Assembly: GCF_022865105.1 (NCBI RefSeq)
Contig: NZ_JAKNYM010000001.1
Coordinates: 248,001-312,000 of the forward strand
Reading direction: 5' to 3'
Length of the DNA: 64,000 nucleotides
Origin: Sphingomicrobium astaxanthinifaciens
GTDB lineage: Bacteria > Pseudomonadota > Alphaproteobacteria > Sphingomonadales > Sphingomonadaceae
This document shows positions 34,298 to 43,664 of this stretch, piece after piece. Numbering within the stretch: position 1 is the stretch's first letter; each line of letters begins with the position of its first letter. Both the position numbers and the translations under genes were made by a program. The notes beneath the pieces were generated by a model that saw only the letters and a list, made by a program, of their open reading frames with translations, did not search any database and was not told where the DNA came from.

Positions 34298-35749
34298 ATG
34301 ACGACAGAAGAACGGATTGACGGCCTCCTCGACGACCTCGAGGCCATTTACGAGACCAGCGTAGCCAACCTCCACGCCGATCTGGCGGCCTATGCCGGCG
34401 ACGGCAGCCGCCCCGACGAGGCGGCGCGCGCCGAGGGGCGCTTTGCCTATCCCGAGCTGCGGATCGTGCACGACCCCAAGGGCGATGTCGCGGTCCCCGG
34501 GCGCGCCTTCGCGCGGCTCAACATCCCCGGCACCTATTCGACCTCGGTGGCGCGGCCCAAGCTGTTCCGCCCGTACCTGCGCGAACAGCTCAGCCACATC
34601 ATGCGCGACTATGACGTGACCGTCACCGTCGGTCGCAGCCACAGCGAGATCCCCTACCCCTTCGTGCTCGACCAGGCCGACCTCGATCTCGACGGGCTGA
34701 GCTCGGCCGAACTGTCGCGCTGGTTCCCCTCGACCGAGCTCGAGGCGATCGGCGACGAGGTGGCCGACGGGGTGTGGGACTTCTCGCTTCACCCGACCCG
34801 CCCGCTCGCGCTGTTCGACGGACCGCGGACCGATTTCAGCCTCGCGCGGCTCAAGCATTACAGCGGCACCTCGCCGTGGCACTTCCAGCGCTATGTGCTG
34901 TTCACCAACTATGTCCGCTATGTCGACGAATTCGTCCGGCTGGCGATCGACGAGTTGCGCAAGCCCGACAGCCGCTTCACCGCCTTCTCGGTGCCCGGCG
35001 GCTATTACGAGCGCGGCCAGCTCGCCGATGCCGAGGCGCAGATCGCGGCGGGCACGTGGCGGCGCCACCAGATGCCCGCCTATCACCTGATCGCCGAGGA
35101 CAATGAGGGCATCACGCTGGTCAACATCGGGGTCGGCCCGTCCAACGCCAAGACGATCTGCGACCATGTCGCGGTGCTGCGCCCCGAGGCGTGGCTGATG
35201 ATCGGCCATTGCGGGGGGCTGCGTCCCTCGCAGACGATCGGCGACTATGTCCTCGCCCACGCCTACCTGCGCGATGATCATGTGCTCGACGAGATGCTCC
35301 CGGTCGAGATCCCCATTCCCGCCATCGCCGAGGTGCAGACCGCGATGTACCGCGCCGCGCTCGACGTCACTGGCGAGAGCGAGGAGCAGCTCAAGAAGCG
35401 GCTGCGCACCGGCACCGTCGTCACCACCGACGATCGCAACTGGGAATTGCGCTACACGCTCTCGGCCAAGCGCTTCAACCAGAGCCGCGCGGTCGGGATC
35501 GACATGGAGAGCGCGACGGTGGCCGCGCAGGGCTATCGCTTCCGCGTGCCCTACGGCACGCTCCTGTGCGTCTCGGACAAGCCGCTGCACGGCGAACTCA
35601 AGCTGCCGGGGCAGGCCAACGCCTTTTACGAAAAGGCGATCAGCCAGCACCTGCGGATCGGCATCGAGGCGCTCGACCAGCTCCGCCACGAGGGCGACGG
35701 GCTGCACAGCCGCAAGCTGCGCAGCTTCGACGAGCCGCCGCTGCGCTGA
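34298..35749 (+). CDS. amn: AMP nucleosidase
   Basis: 483 residues. Splits AMP into adenine and ribose-5-phosphate. N-terminal regulatory domain (about 1-180, with YPELRIVHDPKG and NIPGTYSTSVARP) and a C-terminal nucleoside-phosphorylase-type domain with NIGVGPSNAKTICDHVAVLR, LMIGHCGGLRPSQTIGDYVL and GIDMESATVAAQGYRFRVPY. Normal full length. Convergent with the 5'-nucleotidase gene, 6 bases apart. Confidence 0.95.
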   Translation: MTTEERIDGLLDDLEAIYETSVANLHADLAAYAGDGSRPDEAARAEGRFAYPELRIVHDPKGDVAVPGRAFARLNIPGTYSTSVARPKLFRPYLREQLSHIMRDYDVTVTVGRSHSEIPYPFVLDQADLDLDGLSSAELSRWFPSTELEAIGDEVADGVWDFSLHPTRPLALFDGPRTDFSLARLKHYSGTSPWHFQRYVLFTNYVRYVDEFVRLAIDELRKPDSRFTAFSVPGGYYERGQLADAEAQIAAGTWRRHQMPAYHLIAEDNEGITLVNIGVGPSNAKTICDHVAVLRPEAWLMIGHCGGLRPSQTIGDYVLAHAYLRDDHVLDEMLPVEIPIPAIAEVQTAMYRAALDVTGESEEQLKKRLRTGTVVTTDDRNWELRYTLSAKRFNQSRAVGIDMESATVAAQGYRFRVPYGTLLCVSDKPLHGELKLPGQANAFYEKAISQHLRIGIEALDQLRHEGDGLHSRKLRSFDEPPLR

Positions 35750-35755
35750 GCCCGC

Positions 35756-37486
35756 TCAGCGCGCCGGCGTCCGGTTGTCGATCCGCCCCACCGCGGGCAC
35801 CGCGCGCCCCTCGGCGATCCAGTCGACCAGCGCATCGAGGTCGAGCCCCGCGCCGGTGCGCCCGCGCCCGCGGGTGAAGACGCTGTAGCCATCGCCCCCG
35901 TTGGCGACGAAATTGTTGGTCGTGACCCGATAGTCGCGGGCCGGGTCGATCGGCACGCCGTCGAGCCGCATCGACACCACCCGCTCGCCCGCCGGAAGCG
36001 ACAGGTCGTAGGCGAAGGTGAAGTTGCCGCTCGGGATGAGGTGGCTTTCGCGGTCGCGCCCGTCGGCGGTGACGAACTGCTGCTCGAGCAGCGCCTTGAG
36101 CTCGGCGCCCGAGAGGGTGACGGTCATCAGCGTGTTGCCGAACGGCTGGACCGCGAAGAGCTGCTCGAAGGTAACCGCCCCGTCGGGGCCGGGCACCAGC
36201 GCGTCGCGGACCCCGCCGCCGTTGATGAAGGCGAGCTGCGCCCCGCCCCGGTCGGCGGCGCGGGTGGCGGCGAGCTGCGCGTCGGCGATCAGGTTGGCGG
36301 CGGGGCTTTCAAGGTCGTCGGGATGATCGGGCGCGGGGCCCGACAGCCGGCCGACCACGCGCTCCATCTGCGGGCGCGCCTTGTCCAGCGTGCGCTCGAC
36401 CAGCGCCGCCACCGCCGGGTCGGGGGTGAATAGCGGCAGCCGCGGCGAGGCCGCCACCACCTCGCCGTCGCGCCCGACGAAGCTCTCGCCCTGAACCACG
36501 ACATTGTCGGCGCGCGTGGCCACCAGTTGCTCGCCCGCGAAGGCGAGCCGGATGTCGGTGAAGAAGGCGCCGTAGCGCCCGGCGCTGGTGAGCAGCCGCT
36601 CGCCCGCGCCGTCCGCCATCGGCAGCCGGCAGGTATAGGCGGCGTGGGTATGCCCCGAGACGACCACCGCGATCGCCGGGTCGAGCCGCTCGACGATCGG
36701 CAGGATCTCGCCCGACAGCCCTTCGCAGCCCTTGTCGTCCCAGCGTTCGACCCCGCGCGCGCCCTGGTGGATCAGCAGCACGATCGTGTCGGCCCCGGCC
36801 TCGAGCAGCGACGGGACCAACGCGTTGGCGGTCTCGGCCTCGTCGGTGAAGACCAGCCCGTCGACGAGGTTGGGGGCGACCAGCCCGGGGACCGAGACCA
36901 GCGGCAGCCCGATGATCCCCACCTGCACCGCGCCGAAGTCGCGCACGAAGGCGTCGGGCAGCAGGTTGGTCCCGTCGGGCAGGAAGACGTTGGCGCCCAT
37001 ATAGTCGAAGTCGGCGCCGTCGAAGCTGCCGTCGAGCGCGCAGGGGGTGCGCGCGGTGAACTGTTCGCAGCCGCCGTTCTGGATGCGCAGCAGTTCGGGC
37101 ACGCCCTTGTCGAATTCGTGGTTGCCGAGCGCCGAATAGTCGAGCCCCATGAGGTCGAGCGCCTCGATCGTCGGCTCGTCGAGGAACAGCGCCGAGGCGA
37201 GCGGGGTGGCGCCGATGAGGTCGCCCGCCGCGACCGTCATGCTGTTGTCGGTGCGATAGGCCTTGAGCGCCCCCCCCAGCATCGCCGCGCCGCCCGCGGG
37301 CACGCGGATGACGCTGCCGTCGGCCATCGTCACCGGCACCACTTCCTCGGGCGCCTCGAGCCGGCCGTGCAGGTCGTTGAGCGCGAGCAGCTGGATCTCG
37401 GTCGCGACGGGGGCGGTCTCGACCGGCGGGGTCGAGGAACAGGCCGCGACCGCGAGGGCCAGCAGCGAAACGGGAACGAGGCGCAT
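35756..37486 (-). CDS. Lipoprotein 5'-nucleotidase / metallophosphatase (UshA-like)
   Basis: 576 residues. Lipoprotein signal with lipobox LAVAAC. Metal-binding motifs of the calcineurin-type domain: LALNDLHGR, AAGDLIGA, ALGNHEFDKG and VVVSGHTHAAY. The C-terminal 5'-nucleotidase domain carries FINGGGVRDALV, FAVQPFGNTLMTVTL and NNFVANGGDGYSVF. Hydrolyses nucleotides in the periplasm, giving nucleosides for uptake. Divergent from cdd. Confidence 0.93.
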   Translation of the reverse strand: MRLVPVSLLALAVAACSSTPPVETAPVATEIQLLALNDLHGRLEAPEEVVPVTMADGSVIRVPAGGAAMLGGALKAYRTDNSMTVAAGDLIGATPLASALFLDEPTIEALDLMGLDYSALGNHEFDKGVPELLRIQNGGCEQFTARTPCALDGSFDGADFDYMGANVFLPDGTNLLPDAFVRDFGAVQVGIIGLPLVSVPGLVAPNLVDGLVFTDEAETANALVPSLLEAGADTIVLLIHQGARGVERWDDKGCEGLSGEILPIVERLDPAIAVVVSGHTHAAYTCRLPMADGAGERLLTSAGRYGAFFTDIRLAFAGEQLVATRADNVVVQGESFVGRDGEVVAASPRLPLFTPDPAVAALVERTLDKARPQMERVVGRLSGPAPDHPDDLESPAANLIADAQLAATRAADRGGAQLAFINGGGVRDALVPGPDGAVTFEQLFAVQPFGNTLMTVTLSGAELKALLEQQFVTADGRDRESHLIPSGNFTFAYDLSLPAGERVVSMRLDGVPIDPARDYRVTTNNFVANGGDGYSVFTRGRGRTGAGLDLDALVDWIAEGRAVPAVGRIDNRTPAR

Positions 37487-37535
37487 GGGTCAAAACTCCT
37501 TTGCGGGCTGGCTAGCCGCGACTAGAGACAATGTC

Positions 37536-37979
37536 ATGACCGAACAAGAACTGATCGCCCGCGCCCGCGGTGCCGCGCTCAAGGCCTACGCCCCCTATTC
37601 GGGCTTCTCGGTCGGCTGCGCGATCGAGAGCGTCGATGGCGAGATCGTCACCGGCGCCAACCTCGAGAACGCCTGCTACCGCCTCGGGCTGTGCGCCGAG
37701 CAGTCGGCGCTGACCACCGCGCAGCACGCCTTCGGGCTCGACAAGGTCAAGCGCATCGCGGTCGCGGGCGGCGACGGCAGCGGCGACGCGCTCGCGGGCG
37801 CGGCGCCGGTCACCCCCTGCGGCGGCTGCCGACAGGCCATCCTCGAGGCCGCGCACCTTGCGGGCCGCGACATCGTGATCCTCGCCGCGAGCGGCGACGG
37901 CGAGGCGGTCGAACGGCTGACCATCGAGGCGATCCTGCCGCACGGTTTCGGGCCCAAGAACCTCGAGGACGGAGCCTAA
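37536..37979 (+). CDS. cdd: Cytidine deaminase
   Basis: 147 residues. Converts cytidine to uridine. Zinc site and catalytic Glu in CAEQSAL, and PCGGCRQAILE; substrate loop YSGFSVGCAIES and ANLENACYRLGLCAEQ. Tetrameric short form. The ATG at 37536 is chosen because the family begins at MTEQELI; the longer open frame is a shadow of the opposite gene. Confidence 0.95.
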   Translation: MTEQELIARARGAALKAYAPYSGFSVGCAIESVDGEIVTGANLENACYRLGLCAEQSALTTAQHAFGLDKVKRIAVAGGDGSGDALAGAAPVTPCGGCRQAILEAAHLAGRDIVILAASGDGEAVERLTIEAILPHGFGPKNLEDGA

Positions 37980-38023
37980 CCGCCGCGCCCGCCGTTCACC
38001 GGCTGCAAAGAGCGGAGAAGAAC

Positions 38024-38806
38024 ATGCCCAACCTCGCCCTCGTCACCGGTGCCTCGGCCGGCATCGGCCGCGAATTCGCCCGCCTCCACGCGGCCCGGGG
38101 CGGCGACCTCGTCATCACCGCGCGGCGCGAGCAGGAGCTGCAGGCACTCAAGGCCGAACTGGAGAGCGGCCACGGCGTCAGCGTCCATGTCTTCGCGCAC
38201 GACCTGGCGGGCCATGCCGAGGCCAGGGCGCTCTACGAGAAAGTCACCAGCGCGGCCCTTACCCCCGACATCCTCATCAACAACGCGGGCTTTGGCGGCG
38301 GCGGCAAGCATCTCGCGCGCGACCTCGCCACCGAGATGGCGATGATCGACCTCAACGTGAAGGCGCTGGTCACGCTCAGCTGGCTCGTCGCGCGCGACAT
38401 GGTGACGCGCGGCTCGGGGCGGATCCTCAACGTCGGCTCGACCGCGGGCTTCGTGCCCGGCCCCGGGCAGGCGGTCTATTTCGCCACCAAGGCGTTCGTG
38501 AACAGCTACAGCCAGGCGCTCGCACAGGAACTGAAGGGCACCGGTGTCACCGTCACCGCGCTCGCCCCCGGCTATGTCGAGACCGAGTTCGCCGACGTCG
38601 CCGACCTTCGCGACACGCAGATGGTCAAGCAGGGCGGCGCCTCGCCGCGCTCGGTGGCCAAGCATGGCTATGACGCGATGATGAAGGGCAAGCTGATCAC
38701 CATCAACGAGAAGAAGCTCTCGATCCTGCTGAAGCGCATCATCCCCTTCGTGCCGCGCAAGACGCTCCTCAAGATGGTCGCGGCGGGACAGAAGAAGAGG
38801 GGCTAG
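38024..38806 (+). CDS. Short-chain dehydrogenase/reductase
   Basis: 260 residues. Classical SDR: NAD(P) motif TGASAGIG, then NNAGFGGGG, catalytic Ser in GSTAGFVPGPGQ and Tyr-x-x-x-Lys in YFATKAF. The basic C-terminus (KKLSILLKRIIPFVPRKTLL) is typical of the YqjQ/DltE-like subgroup. Substrate unknown. ATG at 38024 with GGAGAAG upstream. Convergent with the thioesterase gene (4-base overlap). Confidence 0.9.
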   Translation: MPNLALVTGASAGIGREFARLHAARGGDLVITARREQELQALKAELESGHGVSVHVFAHDLAGHAEARALYEKVTSAALTPDILINNAGFGGGGKHLARDLATEMAMIDLNVKALVTLSWLVARDMVTRGSGRILNVGSTAGFVPGPGQAVYFATKAFVNSYSQALAQELKGTGVTVTALAPGYVETEFADVADLRDTQMVKQGGASPRSVAKHGYDAMMKGKLITINEKKLSILLKRIIPFVPRKTLLKMVAAGQKKRG

Positions 38807-39591
38807 GCGAAGATCGCGATATTCTGGCGCCCGATGGCGAGCAACTGCCCGTCCTCGCGCCACAGTTTCATGTCCTGTGTCGTCAGCCCCTCGCCCGCAT
38901 GCTCGGCCTCGGCGGCGAGCAGGTGCCAGCCGTCAACGTCCGTAGGCTCCGCGACGAGGTCGATGTGCCAGGTCACGCTCGACAATGGCGCGACCCGCGG
39001 GAACCGGGTGATCGCGGCGGGCGGCGGCGCATCGGCGAGCGCCAGCAGCGCCGACACCGGATCGCCCCCCGGCGGTTCGCGAAACTTCGCCCAGGTCGCC
39101 ATCATCGGCTCGCCCCCCGAGACGCCCTGCGCACCGCCGCCCAGCCGCATGTCGAAATTGGCGGTGAAGCCGGGCGCGCGCTCGTGGCCGCTCGCGAACA
39201 AGGGGATCGCTTCGTCGGGCTTGGCGACATCGGGCAGCCCCGGCGGCTCGACCGCCACCGCGCTGTCGCGGCTCGCCCCGAAGACGAAGCTGGCGCGCAG
39301 CACCGGCCCGTCATCGCTCACCGCCTCGACCGCCACCATCGTCGTCGAGCGCCCCTTGCGCAACATGCCGGGCAGGAAATGCACTCGCCCCGCCGCCGGC
39401 CCCACGAACAGGCATTGCGCGCTCCTCAGCGGCGGCAGCTCGTCGAAATAGCGCCGCGCCGCCTCATGCGCGAGCGCCAGCGTCATCCCGCCATAAAGCG
39501 TGCGCCCCTGCGCCCACGCCTCGGGCGCAGTGCTCGTAAAGCGATCGCCGTCACGGACGAACGCGTCGAAACTGTCTGAAAGCACGGCCAT
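38803..39591 (-). CDS. Acyl-CoA thioesterase, double hotdog (TesB-like)
   Basis: 262 residues. GRTLYGGMTLALAHEAARRY at the start of the first hotdog and LSSVTWHIDL with the C-terminal HAGEGLTTQDMKLWREDGQL of the second match the thioesterase family with two hotdog repeats. Would release free fatty acids from acyl-CoA. No operon partner evident. Confidence 0.85.
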   Translation of the reverse strand: MAVLSDSFDAFVRDGDRFTSTAPEAWAQGRTLYGGMTLALAHEAARRYFDELPPLRSAQCLFVGPAAGRVHFLPGMLRKGRSTTMVAVEAVSDDGPVLRASFVFGASRDSAVAVEPPGLPDVAKPDEAIPLFASGHERAPGFTANFDMRLGGGAQGVSGGEPMMATWAKFREPPGGDPVSALLALADAPPPAAITRFPRVAPLSSVTWHIDLVAEPTDVDGWHLLAAEAEHAGEGLTTQDMKLWREDGQLLAIGRQNIAIFA

Positions 39592-39630
39592 GAACCGACC
39601 CTAGCAGGACAGTTTCGACGCGCTACCGAT

Positions 39631-40572
39631 TTACTTGAGCTTGATCTCCGCCAGCCGCTGCTGGAGATAGTCGTCCGCGGTGATCGGCGGATATTTGGGC
39701 TCTTCGCCCTCGGGCACGCAGTTCGGCAGCGCCTCGATGCAAAAATCGCTGCGAAAGTGCAGGAAGAAAGGCATCGAGTAGCGCGAATTGCTCGCGCGTT
39801 CGGGGGTGGGGTTGATCACCCGGTGCTGGGTCGAGGGCAGGTAGCCGTTGGTCAGCCGGTCGAGCATGTCGCCGATGTTGATCGCGAGCTCGCCTTCCTT
39901 GGGCTTGACGTCGAGCCACTCGCCTTCCTTGGTGAGCAGCTGGAGCCCCGCTTCCTCGGCGCCGAGCAGCAGCGTGATCGCGTTGATGTCGCCGTGCGCG
40001 CCGGCGCGAATATGTTCGCCCGGCTGCGCGGGGATCGGCGGGTAGTGCAGCATGCGCATCACGCTGTTGCCGTCGCGGATCGCGTCGACGAGGAATTCCT
40101 CCTCGATGTCGAGGAAGCGCGCGACCGCGCGCAGCAGCCGTTCGCCCGCATGATCGAACTCGGCATAGAGCTTCTTGAAGGTGGTCTCGAAGCTCTCGAT
40201 TTCCTCGGGCCAGATGTTGTCGCCCATATGATCGCGGAACTTGTGGCCGGGCGGCAGGTCGCGCCCGACATGGTAGAATTCCTTGAGGTCGTAGGCCTTG
40301 GCGCCCTTGGCGGTCTCGATGCCGAAGGGGGTGTAGCCGCGCGCCCCGCCGCCGCCCTCGATGTAATACTTGCGCTTCACGTCCTCGGGCAGCGCGAAGA
40401 AGGCCGCGGCCTTCGCATGCGCCTCGTCGATGAGGTCCTGCGGAATGCCGTGGTCGCGCACGATCGCGAAGCCATATTCGACAAAGCTGTTGCCGAGGTC
40501 GCGGGCGAGCGTATCGGGATCGTCCTTGAGGCTGACGGTCGCGACGCTCTCACTGGTGATGGTCTTGGTCAT
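39631..40572 (-). CDS. 2-oxoglutarate/Fe(II)-dependent oxygenase (isopenicillin N synthase-like)
   Basis: 313 residues. N-terminal DIOX_N part with GFAIVRDHGIPQDLIDEAHA and VKRKYYIEG. Catalytic core: AGAHGDINAITLLL (His-x-Asp) and QHRVINPTPERASNSRYSMP (distal His and the Arg-x-Ser 2-oxoglutarate site). Substrate is not predictable; a beta-lactam pathway is unlikely because no NRPS is near. Start ATG 40572. Confidence 0.9.
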   Translation of the reverse strand: MTKTITSESVATVSLKDDPDTLARDLGNSFVEYGFAIVRDHGIPQDLIDEAHAKAAAFFALPEDVKRKYYIEGGGGARGYTPFGIETAKGAKAYDLKEFYHVGRDLPPGHKFRDHMGDNIWPEEIESFETTFKKLYAEFDHAGERLLRAVARFLDIEEEFLVDAIRDGNSVMRMLHYPPIPAQPGEHIRAGAHGDINAITLLLGAEEAGLQLLTKEGEWLDVKPKEGELAINIGDMLDRLTNGYLPSTQHRVINPTPERASNSRYSMPFFLHFRSDFCIEALPNCVPEGEEPKYPPITADDYLQQRLAEIKLK

Positions 40573-40618
40573 GGGCAGGCCTTTAGCCCTCAATCACTTG
40601 GGGTTCAATCGACGCGGC

Positions 40619-41920
40619 TCAAAAGGAGAGCAGCAGCCCCGCGAGCGCCGCACTCATCAGGTTGGCAAGGCTGCCCGCGGCGAGCGCGCGCAGCCCCAGC
40701 TTGGCGATCACCGGGCGCTGGTTGGGCGCCAGCCCGCCGGTCACCGCCATCTGGATCGCGATCGAGCTGAAGTTGGCGAACCCGCACAGCGCGAAGGTGA
40801 CGATCGCCACGGTGCGCGTCGACAAGCCTTCCATTGCCCCGAGATCGATGAAGGCGACGAATTCGTTCAAGACCACCTTGGTGCCGAACAGGCCGCCGGC
40901 GATATTGGCTTCTTCCCACGGCACCCCGATCAGGTACATAATCGGCTGGAAGACGAAGCCGACGATCTTCTGGAAGGTGAGGTCCTCGAGCCCGAACCAG
41001 CCGCCGACCCCGCCGAGGATGCCGTTGGCGAGCGCCACCAGCGCGACGAAGGAGAGCACCATCGCGGCGACCGCGACCGCGAGCTTGACGCCCGTCTGCG
41101 CGCCCATCGCGGCGGCCATGATGATGTTGGCGGGCTTGTCCTCGTCGGCATGCGGGTCGACATCCTCGAGATGGTCGTCGTCGAGCGCCTGCGAGATCGC
41201 GTCCCTGGGGGCGCGCTTGAGCGTCACGTCGGCCTCGCCGTTGGCCGGGGCCGCCAGCGCGGGACGCGGGTCGGGCATGATGATCTTGGCCATCAGGATG
41301 CCGCCGGGCGCCGACATGAAGGCGGCGGCGAGCAGGAATTCGATGTCGATCCCCATCGCCGCATAAGCGGCGAGGATGGTGCCCGCCACGCCGGCCATGC
41401 CGACCGACATGATGGTGAAGATCTTCTGCGGGGGCAGCGCGGCGAGATAGGGCTTGACCACCAGCGGGCTCTCCGACTGGCCGACGAAGATGTTGGCGGC
41501 GGCGGCGAGGCTCTCGACCTTCGAGATGCCGGTGATCTTCTGGAGTGCGCCGCCGACCCATTTGATGACCAGCTGCATCACCCCGAGATAATAGAGGATG
41601 CTGATCAGCGCGGCGAAGAAGATGATCACCGGCAGCGCGGCGATGGCGAAACTGTTGCCGCCGATCTCGGGGCTCGCGATCGGGCCGAAGATGAACTGGG
41701 TCCCGGCCGCCGAATAGCCGAGCAGCGAGGACACGCCGCTCGCCATCCAGCCGAGCACCGCGGCGCCGCCGTCGGTGCCGAGCACCAGCCCGGCGATCCC
41801 CGCCTGCAGCGCGAAGGCGGCACCGACGACGCGCAGCCGGATCGCCCGGCGGTCGTCCGACAGGAGGAAGGCCAGGAGCAGGATCAGCGCGATCCCCGCG
41901 AGGCTCATGAGAATTTGCAC
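40619..41920 (-). CDS. Concentrative nucleoside transporter (CNT/NupC family)
   Basis: 433 residues with many hydrophobic helices. CNT signatures: the nucleoside-site ANIFVGQSESPLVVKPYL, AAFMSAPGGILMAKII, GTKVVLNEFVAFIDL and FALCGFANFSSIAIQ. Cation-coupled uptake of nucleosides. First upstream neighbours on the same strand (LOG, PfkB kinase) act on nucleosides and nucleotides, which supports the role. Confidence 0.94.
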   Translation of the reverse strand: MQILMSLAGIALILLLAFLLSDDRRAIRLRVVGAAFALQAGIAGLVLGTDGGAAVLGWMASGVSSLLGYSAAGTQFIFGPIASPEIGGNSFAIAALPVIIFFAALISILYYLGVMQLVIKWVGGALQKITGISKVESLAAAANIFVGQSESPLVVKPYLAALPPQKIFTIMSVGMAGVAGTILAAYAAMGIDIEFLLAAAFMSAPGGILMAKIIMPDPRPALAAPANGEADVTLKRAPRDAISQALDDDHLEDVDPHADEDKPANIIMAAAMGAQTGVKLAVAVAAMVLSFVALVALANGILGGVGGWFGLEDLTFQKIVGFVFQPIMYLIGVPWEEANIAGGLFGTKVVLNEFVAFIDLGAMEGLSTRTVAIVTFALCGFANFSSIAIQMAVTGGLAPNQRPVIAKLGLRALAAGSLANLMSAALAGLLLSF

Positions 41921-41951
41921 TGTTGGTCGCCCTCCCCCGGCGTGTTGGTGC

Positions 41952-42536
41952 CTACCAGACCATGCCTTGTTGGCGGGCCTTGGACGCTTCGTCCAGTTTT
42001 TCGATGGCCTCGACCGGGTCGTGCGCCATCAGCAGCTGCTGGCGGCGGCCGGCCGACATGAAGCCCTCGTCGGCGACGCGGTCGCAGAAGCGCGCGAAAC
42101 CGTCCCAGAAGCCGTTGACGTTCAAGAGGCAGAAGGGCTTGGCGTGATAGCCCAGCGCGTTCCACGTCCAGGCTTCCATCAACTCGTCCATCGTCCCGAT
42201 CCCGCCGGGCAGGCAGACGAAGGCGTCGGTGAGTTCGGTCATCTTGGCCTTGCGCTCGTGCATGCCCGGCACCGGGTGCAGCTCGGTCAGGCCGGGATGC
42301 GCGACCTCGACGTCGACGAGGCTCTGCGGGATGACGCCATAGACCTTGCCGCCGGCCTCGAGCACGGTGTCGGCGACGATCCCCATCAGCCCCAGCTTGC
42401 CCCCGCCATAGACGAGGTCGATGCCCCGGTTCGCCATCTCGGTGGCGAGCTGCACCGCCATCTCGGCATAGGCGGGATTGGCCCCCGCCTGGTGGCCGCA
42501 ATAGATGGCGATCCGGCCGATCTCGCTCTTGCTCAT
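41952..42536 (-). CDS. LOG-family nucleoside-5'-monophosphate phosphoribohydrolase
   Basis: 194 residues. VYGGGKLGLMGIVAD and CLPGGIGTMDELMEAWTW are the two diagnostic motifs of LOG proteins (PGGxGTxxE), which release free base from AMP or cytokinin ribotides. In bacteria they mostly act as nucleotide hydrolases. The ATG at 42536 overlaps the kinase stop as ATGA, so the two are coupled. Confidence 0.92.
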   Translation of the reverse strand: MSKSEIGRIAIYCGHQAGANPAYAEMAVQLATEMANRGIDLVYGGGKLGLMGIVADTVLEAGGKVYGVIPQSLVDVEVAHPGLTELHPVPGMHERKAKMTELTDAFVCLPGGIGTMDELMEAWTWNALGYHAKPFCLLNVNGFWDGFARFCDRVADEGFMSAGRRQQLLMAHDPVEAIEKLDEASKARQQGMVW

Positions 42537-43525
42537 AGGCTTACCAGTTCCTTCAGGTCGACTTCGGGGCGGGCGCCATAATGGCCGATCACCTCGGCCG
42601 CCGCGACGGCGCCGGTCTCGAGGCAGCGCTCGATCGGGCGGTCCTTGACGTAGGCGGCGAGGAAGCCCGCAGCGAACAGGTCGCCCGCGCCGGTGGTATC
42701 GACCACCTCGGCGACCGGCGCGGCGGGGACCTTGGTGCGCGTCCCGCCCACCGTCGCGCTCGCGCCCGCGGCCCCGTGGGTGACGACCAGCGTACGGACC
42801 TTGGCCGCCAGAGCGGCCTCGGCGGCGAGCACGTCCTCGTGCCCGGTGAGGAGCCTGGCCTCGTGGTCGTTGCAGAAGAGGAGGTCGATCCCGCCTTCCT
42901 CGATCAGCGCGGTGAAGCGGTCGCGCCGGTCCGAGATGATCACGCTCTCGGACAGGGTGAAGGCGGTCTCGTTTCCCGCGGCATGGGCGATCCGCCGCGC
43001 CGCGAGCATCGCGTTGCGCGGCTTGTCGGGACCGAACAGATAGCCCTCGAGGTAGAGGATGCGGCTCTTGGCGACGAGGTCCTGGCTGACCGCCCCCGCG
43101 ACCAGCTCGTGGCTCGCGCCCGGGGCGGTGTTCATGGTCCGCTGCCCGTCGGGGGTGACGAGGATGAGGCAGCGCCCGGTCGGGCGATCCGCCGTCGCCT
43201 CGAACGCGGGGGTGTCGAAATGCACCCCCATCGCGGTCAGGTCGTGGCGGAAGATCTTGCCGAACTGGTCGTCGGCGACCTGCCCGATGAAGGCGACCTT
43301 GCCGCCCAGCCCGGCGACCCCCGCCATCGAATTGGCGGCCGAGCCGCCCGAATGCTCCTCGGCCACCCCCATGCGGGCATAGAGATCGTCGGCCTCGCGC
43401 GGGCTGAGCAGCTGCATCGAGCCGACCGGCAGCCCGTGCTCCTCGAGGAACCGGGGGGTCGCGGGGGCGATCACGTCGACGATCGCATCGCCCATGGCGA
43501 CAATATCGAAACGGGTCTCGGGCAT
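42533..43525 (-). CDS. PfkB-family sugar/nucleoside kinase, adenosine-kinase-like
   Basis: 330 residues. PfkB fold: GDAIVDVIA, HSGGSAANSMAGVAGLGGKV, the anion-hole motif DTTGAGDLFAAGFLAA. The subgroup with GRCLILVTPDGQRTMNT and LYLEGYLFGP is usually labelled adenosine kinase in alphaproteobacteria. Context with a CNT transporter, LOG enzyme, 5'-nucleotidase and AMP nucleosidase fits adenosine salvage. Confidence 0.9.
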   Translation of the reverse strand: MPETRFDIVAMGDAIVDVIAPATPRFLEEHGLPVGSMQLLSPREADDLYARMGVAEEHSGGSAANSMAGVAGLGGKVAFIGQVADDQFGKIFRHDLTAMGVHFDTPAFEATADRPTGRCLILVTPDGQRTMNTAPGASHELVAGAVSQDLVAKSRILYLEGYLFGPDKPRNAMLAARRIAHAAGNETAFTLSESVIISDRRDRFTALIEEGGIDLLFCNDHEARLLTGHEDVLAAEAALAAKVRTLVVTHGAAGASATVGGTRTKVPAAPVAEVVDTTGAGDLFAAGFLAAYVKDRPIERCLETGAVAAAEVIGHYGARPEVDLKELVSL

Positions 43526-43664
43526 CTCGTCTTTCGCGCGCGCAGGAAAGGGGCGGAGGCCGCACCGGGGGCCTCACGGATCGGCGCCCCGCCTAGAGCG
43601 CTCGTCGCAAAGCGTCAATGAAAAGCCTTTCCTTTGGGCTTGAAAATGGGCAGCAACGGGCGTC

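Noticed and set aside
39631-40572. Isopenicillin N synthase in a beta-lactam pathway
   Set aside because: Only the general 2-oxoglutarate oxygenase motifs are present, and no peptide synthetase is nearby.
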